From: an uncultured Caryophanales bacterium
GTDB taxonomy: Bacteria > Bacillota_I > Bacilli_A > Acholeplasmatales > Anaeroplasmataceae
DNA: 64,000 bases
NCBI GenBank assembly: GCA_946626535.1
Contig: CAMOUK010000001.1
Coordinates: 62,001-126,000 of the forward strand
Direction: 5' to 3'
Numbering within the stretch: position 1 is the stretch's first letter; every line of letters begins with the position of its first letter. Shown here one piece after another: positions 9,277 through 17,358 of the stretch. The notes below the pieces were generated by a model, which worked only from the letters and a program-made list of their open reading frames with translations, searched no databases and was not told the origin of the DNA. Made by a program: the position numbers and the translations under genes.

Positions 9277-9549
9277 CTATTTAGAAGATATTGTTATTTT
9301 TAAACCTAAAGCATCAGCTAGTTTAACTACTGTATCTATTCTTGGAATTGATTCAAATTTTTCTATTCTTGCTATCATAGGTTGTTTAATTTCTGACTTT
9401 GTGGCAAGTTGACGTTGCGTAATACCTAGTTCCAGTCTTCTATTAATCAATTGAACTATTATCTCATTTGTCATATCAACATATTTAAAATATTCTTTTT
9501 GCTCATTATTTAATTTAACATTTTCAAAAAGGTCAAATCTATTATTCAT
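9277..9549 (-). CDS. XRE-family helix-turn-helix regulator
   Basis: DNA-binding protein of 90 residues. A non-specific N-terminal helix region (about residues 1-35) precedes an HTH_3 domain: RRLELGITQRQLATKSEIKQ, then PMIARIEKFESIPRIDTVVK and LADALGLKITI. This arrangement is seen in HigA-type antitoxins and in small solo repressors. No RelE/HigB-like toxin gene lies on either side, so it is an orphan here. A promoter and a GATAAC/GTTATC palindrome just upstream suggest autoregulation. It converges on the aminopeptidase gene and shares its terminator. The targets are unknown. Confidence 0.85.
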   Translation of the reverse strand: MNNRFDLFENVKLNNEQKEYFKYVDMTNEIIVQLINRRLELGITQRQLATKSEIKQPMIARIEKFESIPRIDTVVKLADALGLKITISSK

Positions 9550-9582
9550 ATACTTATCTCCTAATGTGCAAAATAATCTTTT

Positions 9583-9600
9583 GATAACTTTTTAGTTATC
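9583..9600. promoter_or_regulatory. Putative operator of the XRE gene
   Basis: A perfect inverted repeat GATAAC-N6-GTTATC lies just downstream of the predicted -10, at about the transcription start. That is where an autorepressor would block initiation. Binding by the adjacent regulator is inference. Confidence 0.45.
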
Positions 9601-9607
9601 TAAATTA

Positions 9608-9636
9608 ATTATAATATATTTATAGCAATTCTTCAA
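9608..9636 (-). promoter_or_regulatory. Promoter of the XRE gene
   Basis: TTGAAG, a 17-base spacer and a perfect TATAAT on the minus strand, upstream of the 9549 start. It leaves a leader of about 50 bases containing the palindrome and an AGGAG ribosome binding site. Confidence 0.6.
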
Positions 9637-9646
9637 TATAATTAAA

Positions 9647-9664
9647 AAGAGCCCTAAGGCTCTT
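9647..9664 (-). terminator. Intrinsic terminator after cysK
   Basis: A 7-bp stem (AAGAGCC / GGCTCTT) with a 4-base loop, followed on the minus strand by TTT and an AT-rich run. It starts six bases after the cysK stop codon. Confidence 0.82.
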
Positions 9665-9670
9665 ATTTTA

Positions 9671-10603
9671 TTAATTGTTAAATAATGGAGTTGATAAGTA
9701 TCTATCACCATTATCTGGTAATAATACTACAATCTTCTTTCCTTTATTTTCTGGACGCTTTGCAACAAGTGTTGCTGCATAAAGTGCTGCACCTGATGAA
9801 ATACCAACAAATACACCATCGGTTCTAACAACCTCAGCACCAGTCTTAAATGCTTCTTCATTTGGAACTGCAATGATTTCATCATAAATCTTTGTATTTA
9901 ATGTATCTGGTATGAAGCCTGCACCAATACCTTGAATTTTATGTGGGCCGGCTACTCCTTTTGAAAGTACTGGTGAAGTTTCAGGTTCTACTGCTACAAT
10001 CTTAATGTTTGGATTTTTACTCTTTAAAAATTCACCAACACCACTAATTGTACCACCTGTACCGATACCTGCTACAAAAATATCTACATTACCATCTGTA
10101 TCTTCCCAAATCTCTGGTCCTGTATTTTCTCTATGAGCTTTAGGATTAGCTGGGTTAACAAATTGACCTGCAATTACTGAACCAGGAATTTGCGCATGTA
10201 ATTCTTCTGCCTTAGCTATAGCTCCTTTCATACCCTTAGTACCATCAGTAAGTACTAGCTCTGCACCATATGCTTTAATTAAGTTTCTTCTTTCAACTGA
10301 CATTGTCTCAGGAAGAGTAATAATTAGCTTATAGCCACGAGCTGCAGATATAGCAGCAAGACCAATACCAGTATTACCAGATGTAGGTTCAATGATTGTT
10401 GAACCTTTTTTTAATAAGCCTTTTGCTTCATAATCTTCAATAATTGATTTTGCGATTCTATCCTTTACAGATCCTGCAGGATTTAATCCTTCAATTTTAG
10501 CTATAATTGTAGCTCCAAGTTCATTTTTTGCATTATAATTTACTAATTCAACTAGTGGAGTATGTCCAACTAAGTCAGTTATTGATTTATATATTTTACT
10601 CAT
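9671..10603 (-). CDS. cysK: Cysteine synthase A (O-acetylserine sulfhydrylase)
   Basis: PLP-dependent enzyme making cysteine from O-acetylserine and sulfide. The cofactor lysine is K47 in [16 protein letters not shown]. The substrate loop [10 protein letters not shown] (about residue 74) and the phosphate-binding [15 protein letters not shown] are intact. The 310-residue length is standard. Fourteen bases separate it from the Rrf2-family regulator upstream, so the two form an operon under the palindromic operator at 11068. metY stands before them, so this block covers cysteine synthesis and homocysteine synthesis from sulfide. A cystathionine beta-synthase is less likely given the short length and CysK-type motifs. 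Confidence 0.95.
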   Translation of the reverse strand: MSKIYKSITDLVGHTPLVELVNYNAKNELGATIIAKIEGLNPAGSVKDRIAKSIIEDYEAKGLLKKGSTIIEPTSGNTGIGLAAISAARGYKLIITLPETMSVERRNLIKAYGAELVLTDGTKGMKGAIAKAEELHAQIPGSVIAGQFVNPANPKAHRENTGPEIWEDTDGNVDIFVAGIGTGGTISGVGEFLKSKNPNIKIVAVEPETSPVLSKGVAGPHKIQGIGAGFIPDTLNTKIYDEIIAVPNEEAFKTGAEVVRTDGVFVGISSGAALYAATLVAKRPENKGKKIVVLLPDNGDRYLSTPLFNN

Positions 10604-10617
10604 TTTAAAAACCTCTC

Positions 10618-11052
10618 TTATATATTATAATCGTACCCTAATCTTTCTAATTCTTGATTTTTTAATTCTTCTAAAGTTATGCCATCAACATAGTCAGTTA
10701 TGACTTTATAGTAGCCCTTCCAAAAATCTAAGGTAGAGCAAGTTGAAGCTCTAGAACAAATATTAGGTTCACATTGTAAGCAATTTATTGGAGCAAGGGA
10801 GCCTTCTGCCACTCTTAATATATCGCCGACCCTATAGTCCTTTGGGTCTTTGGCTAATAGATAGCCCCCGTTGTTCCCTCTTACACTAAGGAGTAATCCT
10901 CCTCTAGTCAAAAGCGATACAACCTGTTCTAAATATTTCATAGATATTTCTTCTCTTTTAGATATATCTTTTAATGATACAACATTTCCATTTGAATATG
11001 TTGCGATATCAACCATAAGCCTTAAAGCATATCTGCCTTTTGTTGAAATCAT
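10618..11052 (-). CDS. Rrf2-family transcriptional regulator (IscR/CymR-like)
   Basis: Winged-helix regulator of 144 residues. The Rrf2 signature is clear: [16 protein letters not shown], the recognition region [13 protein letters not shown] and the wing [15 protein letters not shown]. It carries four cysteines at about C91, C94, C99 and C105. A Cys-rich segment here is typical of Fe-S-binding Rrf2 proteins such as IscR and differs from the Bacillus cysteine regulator CymR, which senses through CysK and as I recall lacks them. Its own operon includes cysK, which suits sulfur control of either kind. A GTG start at 11061 would sit on the ribosome binding site; the ATG at 11052 has GGAG eight bases upstream and is preferred. 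Autoregulation is suggested by the palindrome in its promoter. Confidence 0.9.
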   Translation of the reverse strand: MISTKGRYALRLMVDIATYSNGNVVSLKDISKREEISMKYLEQVVSLLTRGGLLLSVRGNNGGYLLAKDPKDYRVGDILRVAEGSLAPINCLQCEPNICSRASTCSTLDFWKGYYKVITDYVDGITLEELKNQELERLGYDYNI

Positions 11053-11067
11053 ATAATTCACTCCATT

Positions 11068-11084
11068 CCTAGTAACAAACTAGG
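11068..11084. promoter_or_regulatory. Rrf2-type operator upstream of the regulator-cysK operon
   Basis: The 17-bp palindrome CCTAG-N7-CTAGG starts four bases beyond the predicted -10 and should cover the transcription start. The same architecture occurs twice before metY (12501 and 12543), always preceded by ATT. Recognition by the Rrf2 protein encoded beside it is inference from repetition and position. Confidence 0.7.
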
Positions 11085-11087
11085 TTT

Positions 11088-11116
11088 ATTTTACTACTTT
11101 TCAATAATTTATTCAA
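11088..11116 (-). promoter_or_regulatory. Promoter of the Rrf2-cysK operon
   Basis: TTGAAT (overlapping the metY stop codon), a 17-base spacer and TAAAAT on the minus strand, directly before the operator at 11068-11084. No terminator was seen after metY, so read-through from metY may add to transcription. Confidence 0.55.
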
Positions 11117-12396
11117 ATCGCATTAAATGCATTTTCTAAATCTTCAATAATATCATCTATATGTTCAGTACCTATAGATAATCTAATTGTATTCTTATAA
11201 ATTCCTACAGCCTTCAATTCTTCATCAGTCATTTCTGAATGAGTTGTTGATGCTGGGTGTATAGCAAGTGATTTTACATCGGCTACATTTGCTAAAAGTG
11301 AGAAAATCTTTAAATTATCGATAAATTTTTTTGCGGTATTTTCATCACCATTAATTTCAAATGTAAAAATTGAGCCTCCACCATTTGGAAAATACTTTTT
11401 ATATAATTGTTGTTGTCTAATATCTTTTGATACCAGTGGGTGGTTAACCTTTGATACCTTTTTATTATTTGCTAGATATTCAACAACCTTAGCTGCATTA
11501 TAGCTATGACGCTCTACTCTTAAAGATAGAGTTTCTAAGCCTTGTAATGCTATAAACGCATTAACTGGTGAAATTGAAGCTCCTGTATCTCTTAAAAGTA
11601 TTGCTCTAATATATACTACAAATGCTGCAGCACCAACGGCCTTAGTAAATGATACACCATGGTATGAAGCATTTGGTTCTACAAATTGAGGGAATTTTCC
11701 ACTCTTTTCCCAATCAAATTTACCAGAATCAATGATTACACCACCTAAGGCTGTACCATGACCTACGATAAACTTAGTTGCAGAATGTACTACTACATCT
11801 GCTCCAAATTCAATTGGTCTAATTAAATATGGGCTTCCAAATGTATTATCTATAACAAGTGGAATATTATTTTTATGTGCTACTTTAGATATTTCTTCAA
11901 TATCGATTACATCACTATTTGGATTGCCAAGTGTTTCAATAAATACTAATTTAGTATTATCTTTAATTGCTTTAGAAAAATTATTAATATCACTTGGATC
12001 AACAAATGTTGTTGTAATTCCATAAGCTTTTAATGTATGTTCTAATAAGTTATATGTACCACCATATACATTATTAGCTGCAACAACATGATCACCTGCC
12101 TTTGCTAAGGCTAAAATTGAATATGTTATTGCTGCTGCACCTGATGCAACTGCTAGTGCTGCTACACCACCTTCAAGTGCTGCGATTCTTTGCTCAAAAA
12201 CATCTTGAGTTGGATTTGTTAATCTTCCATATATATTTCCTGCATCTCTAAGTCCGAATCTATCTTCTGCATGCTTTGAATTATTAAATACATATGATGA
12301 TGTTAAATAAATTGGTACTGCTCTTGCTCCTGTTGCTGGATCTGGATTTTCCTGTCCTACATGTAATTGTAATGTTTCAAATTTATATTTACTCAT
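11113..12396 (-). CDS. metY: O-acetylhomoserine sulfhydrylase (aminocarboxypropyltransferase)
   Basis: PLP enzyme of the Cys/Met metabolism family converting O-acetylhomoserine and sulfide to homocysteine. At 427 residues it has the length of MetY, which is longer than MetB/MetC/MGL members (about 380-400). Family features are FETLQLHVGQENPDPATGAR, IYGRLTNPTQDVFEQRIAAL and the PLP lysine K208 in VVVHSATKFIVGHG. The C-terminal SLAIHPASTTHSEMTDEEL follows, typical of the group. It is first in the sulfur block, read from a consensus promoter flanked by two operators, with a leader of about 120 bases containing a small ORF. The stop is TGA and overlaps the -35 element of the next promoter. Confidence 0.92.
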   Translation of the reverse strand: MSKYKFETLQLHVGQENPDPATGARAVPIYLTSSYVFNNSKHAEDRFGLRDAGNIYGRLTNPTQDVFEQRIAALEGGVAALAVASGAAAITYSILALAKAGDHVVAANNVYGGTYNLLEHTLKAYGITTTFVDPSDINNFSKAIKDNTKLVFIETLGNPNSDVIDIEEISKVAHKNNIPLVIDNTFGSPYLIRPIEFGADVVVHSATKFIVGHGTALGGVIIDSGKFDWEKSGKFPQFVEPNASYHGVSFTKAVGAAAFVVYIRAILLRDTGASISPVNAFIALQGLETLSLRVERHSYNAAKVVEYLANNKKVSKVNHPLVSKDIRQQQLYKKYFPNGGGSIFTFEINGDENTAKKFIDNLKIFSLLANVADVKSLAIHPASTTHSEMTDEELKAVGIYKNTIRLSIGTEHIDDIIEDLENAFNAI

Positions 12397-12433
12397 TTTT
12401 TCTTTCTCTCCTAATTAATATTTTTTTTGTTTT

Positions 12434-12481
12434 TTATTGATTAAAAGAGAACTCCATACATCGACCATCCATTATAGCCAT
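12434..12481 (-). CDS. Candidate 15-codon leader ORF upstream of metY
   Basis: A short open frame in the metY leader starts with ATG five bases after GGTGGTG and ends with TAA. It encodes MAIMDGRCMEFSFNQ. Three of 15 residues are Met and one is Cys, and RCM falls near the middle, so it could sense amino-acid supply. No attenuator hairpin with a U-run was found between it and metY, so the mechanism, if any, is unclear. It may also be chance: the ORF is short and has no known homologue to me. Confidence 0.3.
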   Translation of the reverse strand: MAIMDGRCMEFSFNQ

Positions 12482-12500
12482 TATATCACCACCATCTATT

Positions 12501-12517
12501 CCTAGTATTTCCCTAGG
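12501..12517. promoter_or_regulatory. Rrf2-type operator 1 of metY
   Basis: CCTAG-N7-CTAGG, identical in half-sites and spacing to the site at 11068. It lies a few bases downstream of the predicted metY transcription start. Confidence 0.7.
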
Positions 12518-12526
12518 ATTACACAT

Positions 12527-12555
12527 ATTATACATATCAATTCCTACTATGTCAA
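12527..12555 (-). promoter_or_regulatory. Consensus promoter of metY
   Basis: TTGACA, a 17-base spacer and TATAAT, a perfect sigma-A type promoter on the minus strand. Its -35 is inside operator 2 and its start point abuts operator 1, so a bound repressor would exclude polymerase. Such a strong core promoter normally needs repression. Confidence 0.85.
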
Positions 12556-12559
12556 TAGG
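12543..12559. promoter_or_regulatory. Rrf2-type operator 2 of metY
   Basis: CCTAC-N7-ATAGG, the same 17-bp design with one mismatched pair. It covers the -35 hexamer. Its centre is 42 bp from that of operator 1, four helical turns, so both sites face the same side of the DNA. Confidence 0.6.
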
Positions 12560-12589
12560 AAAAGCGTAATTTTTAATAAAAAAAATAAA

Positions 12590-12609
12590 AAGCCATCAAA
12601 CGATGGCTT
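12590..12609 (-). terminator. Intrinsic terminator of the surface/Opp locus
   Basis: An 8-bp stem (AAGCCATC / GATGGCTT) with a 4-base loop, followed on the minus strand by TTTATTTTTTTTATT. It overlaps the stop codon of the 80-residue membrane protein and isolates the long locus from metY. Confidence 0.88.
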
Positions 12610-12850
12610 ATTTAGCAAGTAATGAAAATACCATAAATAAGATAGATAAAACAAGTAATGCTATTACACAAGGAATAATCATCATCTTCATGGCATTAAA
12701 AAACGTCTTAGCTTTATCCTTCCATGTAGACTGATAATTTGTTCTATAATATTTATCCTTTTTCTTAGCTCCTTGAACACCTGACATATCAGATATTGTA
12801 GAGCCGTCATCATAATATATAACTTTTTCTTTATCTTTCTTCTTACTCAT
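12608..12850 (-). CDS. Small membrane protein of unknown function
   Basis: Protein of 80 residues that I do not recognise. The first half is hydrophilic and basic, containing YYDDGSTISDMSGVQGAKKK and a run of Tyr and Lys. The C-terminal third is one hydrophobic helix (about residues 55-79: MKMMIIPCVIALLVLSIL and on). The likely topology is N-in with a single membrane segment, with no signal peptide. It follows oppF by two bases and is the last gene of the locus, so it is co-expressed with the peptide transporter. A small accessory or regulatory subunit is possible but unproven. Confidence 0.8.
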   Translation of the reverse strand: MSKKKDKEKVIYYDDGSTISDMSGVQGAKKKDKYYRTNYQSTWKDKAKTFFNAMKMMIIPCVIALLVLSILFMVFSLLAK

Positions 12851-12852
12851 AA

Positions 12853-13941
12853 TTATTTTTCATCATATAAGTGACATGCAACTATATGTCCTTCTTCAAT
12901 TTCTTTATATTCAGGTGCTATATGCTTACATATTTCCATACATTTAGGGCATCTAGTACAGAACTTACAGCCCTTAGGTGGATTTGCAGGTGAAGGAATA
13001 TCACCCTTTAATATAATTCTTTTTGATTTTTCATTTGGATTTGGATTAGGTGCTGCAGAGAATAATGACTCTGTATATGGATGAAGTGGATGAGCAAATA
13101 TTGATTCATTTGTTCCATATTCAACCATATTACCTAAATACATTACACAAATCTTATCAGAAATGTGTTTAACAACTGATAAATCGTGAGAAATAAATAA
13201 ATATGTTAAACCACGTTCCTTTTGTAATTTCTTCAAAAGGTTAATGATTTGTGCCTGAATTGATACGTCAAGTGCTGATACTGGCTCATCACATACAACA
13301 AACTTAGGATTTACAGATAGAGCTCTTGCGATACAAATACGTTGTCTTTGACCACCAGAGAACTCATGTGGATATCTTTCATAATAATAATCACGAAGAC
13401 CACATTGATCCATTAGCTTTAATACATAATCCTTTGTTTCTTCCTTTGGTACAACATTGTGAACCTTTACAGGTTCAGCAAGTAATGAACCAACAGTTTG
13501 TCTTGGAGGTAGTGATGAATAAGGATCTTGGAAAATTATTTGCATGTCTGTTCTTAATTTTCTCATTTCCCGTGGTTTATATTTAGCGATATCCTTTCCT
13601 TCAAAGAATACCTGACCACTAGTTGGTTCATATAATTTTAAAATTGTACGACCCATTGTAGTCTTACCACAACCAGATTCACCAACTATACCAAGTGTCT
13701 CTCCAGGATATACCTTAAATGAAACATCATCTACAGCCTTTAATTCTGATAATACCTTACCAAACATAGTTTTCTTTAAAGTAAAATATTTTTTCAAATG
13801 TCTTACTTCTAAGATTGCGTTTGGATCAGGTGGAAGTTCTTTATCCGCTTCATACTTAGCTTGCTTTAAAGCTTCTTCTTTAGCTTTTTGTGCTTCATCA
13901 TCAAAGGTAGAAAAATCTATATTTAATTCTTCATTATTCAT
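12853..13941 (-). CDS. oppF: Oligopeptide ABC transporter ATP-binding protein OppF
   Basis: One of the two nucleotide-binding subunits of the oligopeptide importer. The 362-residue protein contains Walker A GESGCGKT (about residue 90), the Q-loop [13 protein letters not shown], the signature [15 protein letters not shown], Walker [13 protein letters not shown] and the H-loop [10 protein letters not shown]. The C-terminal extension with cysteines ([15 protein letters not shown]) is the oligopeptide/dipeptide domain that binds an Fe-S cluster in related transporters. An extra acidic and Lys-rich N-terminal segment of about 45 residues precedes the ABC domain. The start codon overlaps the oppD stop in ATGA, so the two subunits are translated in coupled fashion. 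Confidence 0.94.
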   Translation of the reverse strand: MNNEELNIDFSTFDDEAQKAKEEALKQAKYEADKELPPDPNAILEVRHLKKYFTLKKTMFGKVLSELKAVDDVSFKVYPGETLGIVGESGCGKTTMGRTILKLYEPTSGQVFFEGKDIAKYKPREMRKLRTDMQIIFQDPYSSLPPRQTVGSLLAEPVKVHNVVPKEETKDYVLKLMDQCGLRDYYYERYPHEFSGGQRQRICIARALSVNPKFVVCDEPVSALDVSIQAQIINLLKKLQKERGLTYLFISHDLSVVKHISDKICVMYLGNMVEYGTNESIFAHPLHPYTESLFSAAPNPNPNEKSKRIILKGDIPSPANPPKGCKFCTRCPKCMEICKHIAPEYKEIEEGHIVACHLYDEK

Positions 13942-15260
13942 TTTTTCACCTCTTCATCAGAATATAAATGGCAAGCTACAAAATGAGTAGGACTTACTTG
14001 AACCATACCTGGATAATCACCATTACACTTCTTTATGCACTTAGAGCATCTTTCCTTAAAGTAGCAATAATTTGGCATATTGATAGGGTTAGGTACATTA
14101 CCAGGAATATTAAATAATTCAGCCTTAGGTGAATTCATAGTAGGTTTTGATTTTTGTAATCCTTGTGTATATGGGTGTCTTGGGTCTGAATATATTTCAT
14201 ATACAGTACCTTGTTCGATAACACGACCTGCATACATAACAATTACATAATCTGCCATTTCAGCAATTACACCTAAATCGTGAGTTATTAATAAAATTGA
14301 ACCATTGATTTTTGCCTTTAATTGATTGAACAAATCAAGAATTTGGGCTTGAATTGTAACATCTAGGGCAGTTGTAGGCTCATCAGCTATGATTAGTCTT
14401 GGTTCAGCAGCAAGTGCCATAGCTATCATAACACGTTGTCTCATACCACCTGATAATTCATGTGGGAAGGCATTATAAACACGCTCTGGCATCGCAATAC
14501 CAACCATATCTAGCATTTCAAGTGAACGTGATTTTGCTAGAGCCTTTGTACAACCAGGAATATGAAGTAAAGAAACCTCATCTAGCTGGTTACCAATAGT
14601 AAATACTGGATTTAAGGAAGTCATAGGCTCCTGGAATACCATAGATAGCTGTCTACCTCTAAGTCTATACATTTCCTTAATAGGCATCTTAGCTATATCG
14701 TATACTCTTTCTTCTCTTTCATATTGAGTAAAGCCTTTTTCATCCTTTAAAACTTTATTAACTAAAGTCTTATTTCCTTTTTTATCTACAACTTCTTCTT
14801 GAACTATCTCGCCATTTTCATCGCGAACATAAACAGGAATAAATTTACCATTTTCATCCTTTTTAAAGTCATTAGCCTTAAATCTAATTGAACCTGAAAC
14901 TATTTGGCCAAATGGTGCCTGTAATAATCTCATAACAGACATAGCTGTTACACTCTTACCACAGCCAGATTCACCAACTACACCAATAGTTGAATTTAGA
15001 GGAATTGAAAATGTAACGCCGTTAACAGCTTTAACTACACCTTGGTCAGTGAAGAAATAAGAATGTAGGTCTTCAATTTCCAAAATATTATTTGGATCTT
15101 TCATTTCAGAAGTAAAATCTTCTTCTCTTACATTTTTATTTTTAGCTTTTTCAAGCTCCTTCATTTGTTTATGATTGGCTTTGGCGATTGCTCTTATTTC
15201 TTTACCGGTAAGATAGTGTTTATCTTCCTTTTTTTGTAATTTAACATCTTTTTCCATCAT
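13938..15260 (-). CDS. oppD: Oligopeptide ABC transporter ATP-binding protein OppD, with an insertion
   Basis: Second ATPase subunit of the oligopeptide importer, 440 residues. Walker A is GESGCGKS (near residue 96), the Q-loop [20 protein letters not shown], the signature [15 protein letters not shown], Walker [13 protein letters not shown] and the H-loop [16 protein letters not shown]. The C-terminal Cys-containing oligopeptide domain is present ([15 protein letters not shown]). Unusually, about 55 residues rich in Asp, Glu, Lys and Gly (roughly 131-186) are inserted between Walker A and the Q-loop, and about 55 charged residues precede the ABC domain. The ATG at 15260 (or 15257) follows AGGTG and seems better than the GTG at 15266. 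It abuts oppC and overlaps oppF. Confidence 0.92.
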   Translation of the reverse strand: MMEKDVKLQKKEDKHYLTGKEIRAIAKANHKQMKELEKAKNKNVREEDFTSEMKDPNNILEIEDLHSYFFTDQGVVKAVNGVTFSIPLNSTIGVVGESGCGKSVTAMSVMRLLQAPFGQIVSGSIRFKANDFKKDENGKFIPVYVRDENGEIVQEEVVDKKGNKTLVNKVLKDEKGFTQYEREERVYDIAKMPIKEMYRLRGRQLSMVFQEPMTSLNPVFTIGNQLDEVSLLHIPGCTKALAKSRSLEMLDMVGIAMPERVYNAFPHELSGGMRQRVMIAMALAAEPRLIIADEPTTALDVTIQAQILDLFNQLKAKINGSILLITHDLGVIAEMADYVIVMYAGRVIEQGTVYEIYSDPRHPYTQGLQKSKPTMNSPKAELFNIPGNVPNPINMPNYCYFKERCSKCIKKCNGDYPGMVQVSPTHFVACHLYSDEEVKK

Positions 15261-15262
15261 CG

Positions 15263-16327
15263 TCACCTACGTTGCTTTGGATCTAAAGCATCTCTTAAGC
15301 CATCACCAATAAAGTTAAAGCCTAATACAGCAATAATAATACAGATACCAGAAGGTCCCCAAACATTGAAATTGTTTTGTAGAATATCTGGTCTACTTGA
15401 AATAATTTGAACCATAGTACCCCATGATGCATATGGAACTCTTACACCTAAATTTAAGTAAGATAATGTAGATTCATAAAGAATCATACTACCTAAAGAT
15501 AAAGTCATAGAAACTAAAATCTGAGGTAAAACATTTGGAATTAAATGTTTGAAAATCTTTCTTGGAGTAGAGTAGCCCATAGCTTCTGCAGCTACCATAT
15601 ATTCTTGTTCTCTTAATGATAAAATTTGACCTCTTACGAGTCTTGCCATACCTGTCCATGAGAATAGTGATAATAAGCCCATCAGTAAATAAATATAATA
15701 TTCTGATGGTACACCATTTGAATCAAGTACGGTACCAATGATTAACATTAAAGGTAGGGTAGGAAGACACATCAATACGTCGCATATACGCATTATGACG
15801 TTATCGACGACACCTCCATAATAGCCCGCTATACCTCCCATGATAATACCTAATGCCGAAGTTAAGAAAACGGCTAGGAAGCTTATCATTAAAGATAGAC
15901 GTCCACCATACATTAATCTTGTAAAAATATCCATGCCTTGCTCATCAGTACCTAAAATGTGGTTAGCACTAGGTTCTGCTAAAGCATTAATACCATTATT
16001 TGTTTCAATGAATTGAGAAAACTCAACTCCATCAACTTCTACTACATATTCAGTATATGTAACATTACCAGTTCTATCTGTTTCTGTTTCTCCCCACTGA
16101 TTAAATAAAAGTGGTCCAAACCAACAGAATATAAATAATAAGCCAAGCATTACGATACCAGTAATTGATAGTTTAGATCTAAAGAATCTTCTAGCTAACA
16201 TTCTTCCTGGTGACATAAGCTTTATATTTTTATCTAATGGCTTATCATCAAATTCTTCTTGTGTAGCTGGAGTTTCAACAGTAGCAGTTTCTTGAACAAC
16301 TTCTTCAACAACTTTATTTTCTTCCAT
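15263..16327 (-). CDS. oppC: Oligopeptide ABC transporter permease OppC
   Basis: Membrane permease subunit of 354 residues. After a hydrophilic Glu/Thr-rich N terminus of about 35 residues comes the OppC N-terminal region and first membrane helix (LSITGIVMLGLLFIFCWFGP). The periplasm-equivalent loop contains HILGTDEQGMDIFTRLMYGG, typical of OppC/DppC. Five further helices follow, with the ATPase-contact EAA loop AAEAMGYSTPRKIFKHLIPN. The protein ends FIGDGLRDALDPKQRR, a common OppC ending. It sits between oppB (ten bases away) and oppD. Confidence 0.94.
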   Translation of the reverse strand: MEENKVVEEVVQETATVETPATQEEFDDKPLDKNIKLMSPGRMLARRFFRSKLSITGIVMLGLLFIFCWFGPLLFNQWGETETDRTGNVTYTEYVVEVDGVEFSQFIETNNGINALAEPSANHILGTDEQGMDIFTRLMYGGRLSLMISFLAVFLTSALGIIMGGIAGYYGGVVDNVIMRICDVLMCLPTLPLMLIIGTVLDSNGVPSEYYIYLLMGLLSLFSWTGMARLVRGQILSLREQEYMVAAEAMGYSTPRKIFKHLIPNVLPQILVSMTLSLGSMILYESTLSYLNLGVRVPYASWGTMVQIISSRPDILQNNFNVWGPSGICIIIAVLGFNFIGDGLRDALDPKQRR

Positions 16328-16337
16328 GTTGACCTCC

Positions 16338-17327
16338 TTACGCTAACTTTACACGTGGGTCTACCACGGCATACATTAAATCTGCAAGTAAAATACCTAA
16401 AACAGATAGCGCTGCTAAAAACATATTATAAGTCATGATGACAGGTATATCACCTTGTGTCATAGCATTAAGCGCATATTTACCTATACCTTCAAGGTCA
16501 AATACAGTTTCTGTAATCATCGCACCTGAGAAAAGGGAAGGTATCAAGCCAGCAAGGCTAGTTACAAGTGGAATCATAGTATTTCTAAAAGCATGCTTAT
16601 AGATAACTTTTGTTTCACTTAAACCTTTAGCCCTTGCTGTTCTAATATAATCTGAACCTAATACTTCTAACATATTTGTTCTAGTCATTCTCATTCTAGC
16701 ACCTATAGATAGGATAACTACTGTTAAAATTGGAAGGAACATATGTCTTACATAGTCACCCATAGCTTCCCATCCATTTTTATAATCGATACTAGCATCC
16801 TTCATACCGGACACTGGGAACCAGCCTAATTTATTGGCAAATATATCCTTTAATAGTTGTCCAAAGAAGAATGATGGTAGAGAAATACCAATTAAAACTA
16901 ATACAGTAATTACATAATCTCTAATAGAATATTGATGAGTTGCTGCTGTAATTCCAAGTGGAATTGCAATTAAGAATTCAAATATAGTCGCAATTGCGGC
17001 AACAAAGAATGATGTACCCATTCTATCCTTATCAAAAATTTCTGTAAGAACCTCACGTTGGTTAATAAATGATTTACCAAAATCTAGTCTGAATGCACTT
17101 CCAAGCCACTTAAAGTAACCATCAACTATACCACCATCAAGACCATATGTCTTATACATCTGTTGAATGAACTCATCAGATGTAGTAGCACCTGCTTGAT
17201 ATAAATTTAATATCTTCTGCTCAACGAAATCTGTTGGCATACAACGTAGAAGGGCGTATAACAAAAATGATACGCCAAGAAGTATTAATATGGATATTAA
17301 TATTCTTTTAACAATATACTTAAACAT
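16338..17327 (-). CDS. oppB: Oligopeptide ABC transporter permease OppB
   Basis: Second permease subunit, 329 residues, starting with the standard KYIVKRILISILILLGVS helix that opens OppB/DppB proteins. A long extracytoplasmic loop follows, then five helices. The EAA loop TARAKGLSETKVIYKHAFRN contacts OppD/OppF. GAMITETVFDLEGIGKYAL and the end ADLMYAVVDPRVKLA are typical. It lies 31 bases after oppA in the same transcription unit. The OppA-B-C-D-F order is complete, so the transporter should be functional. Confidence 0.95.
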   Translation of the reverse strand: MFKYIVKRILISILILLGVSFLLYALLRCMPTDFVEQKILNLYQAGATTSDEFIQQMYKTYGLDGGIVDGYFKWLGSAFRLDFGKSFINQREVLTEIFDKDRMGTSFFVAAIATIFEFLIAIPLGITAATHQYSIRDYVITVLVLIGISLPSFFFGQLLKDIFANKLGWFPVSGMKDASIDYKNGWEAMGDYVRHMFLPILTVVILSIGARMRMTRTNMLEVLGSDYIRTARAKGLSETKVIYKHAFRNTMIPLVTSLAGLIPSLFSGAMITETVFDLEGIGKYALNAMTQGDIPVIMTYNMFLAALSVLGILLADLMYAVVDPRVKLA

Positions 17328-17358
17328 TTTTAATCACACCCTATGAATATAATTTAAA

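Noticed and set aside
9277..9549. Complete HigBA-type toxin-antitoxin pair
   Set aside because: Only the HTH partner is present; both flanks hold terminators, then cysK and the aminopeptidase, and no small toxin frame was found.
12397..12526. SAM or T-box riboswitch before metY
   Set aside because: The leader of about 120 bases lacks a terminator/antiterminator pair and the conserved T-box or S-box elements; control by the palindromic operators explains the region better.
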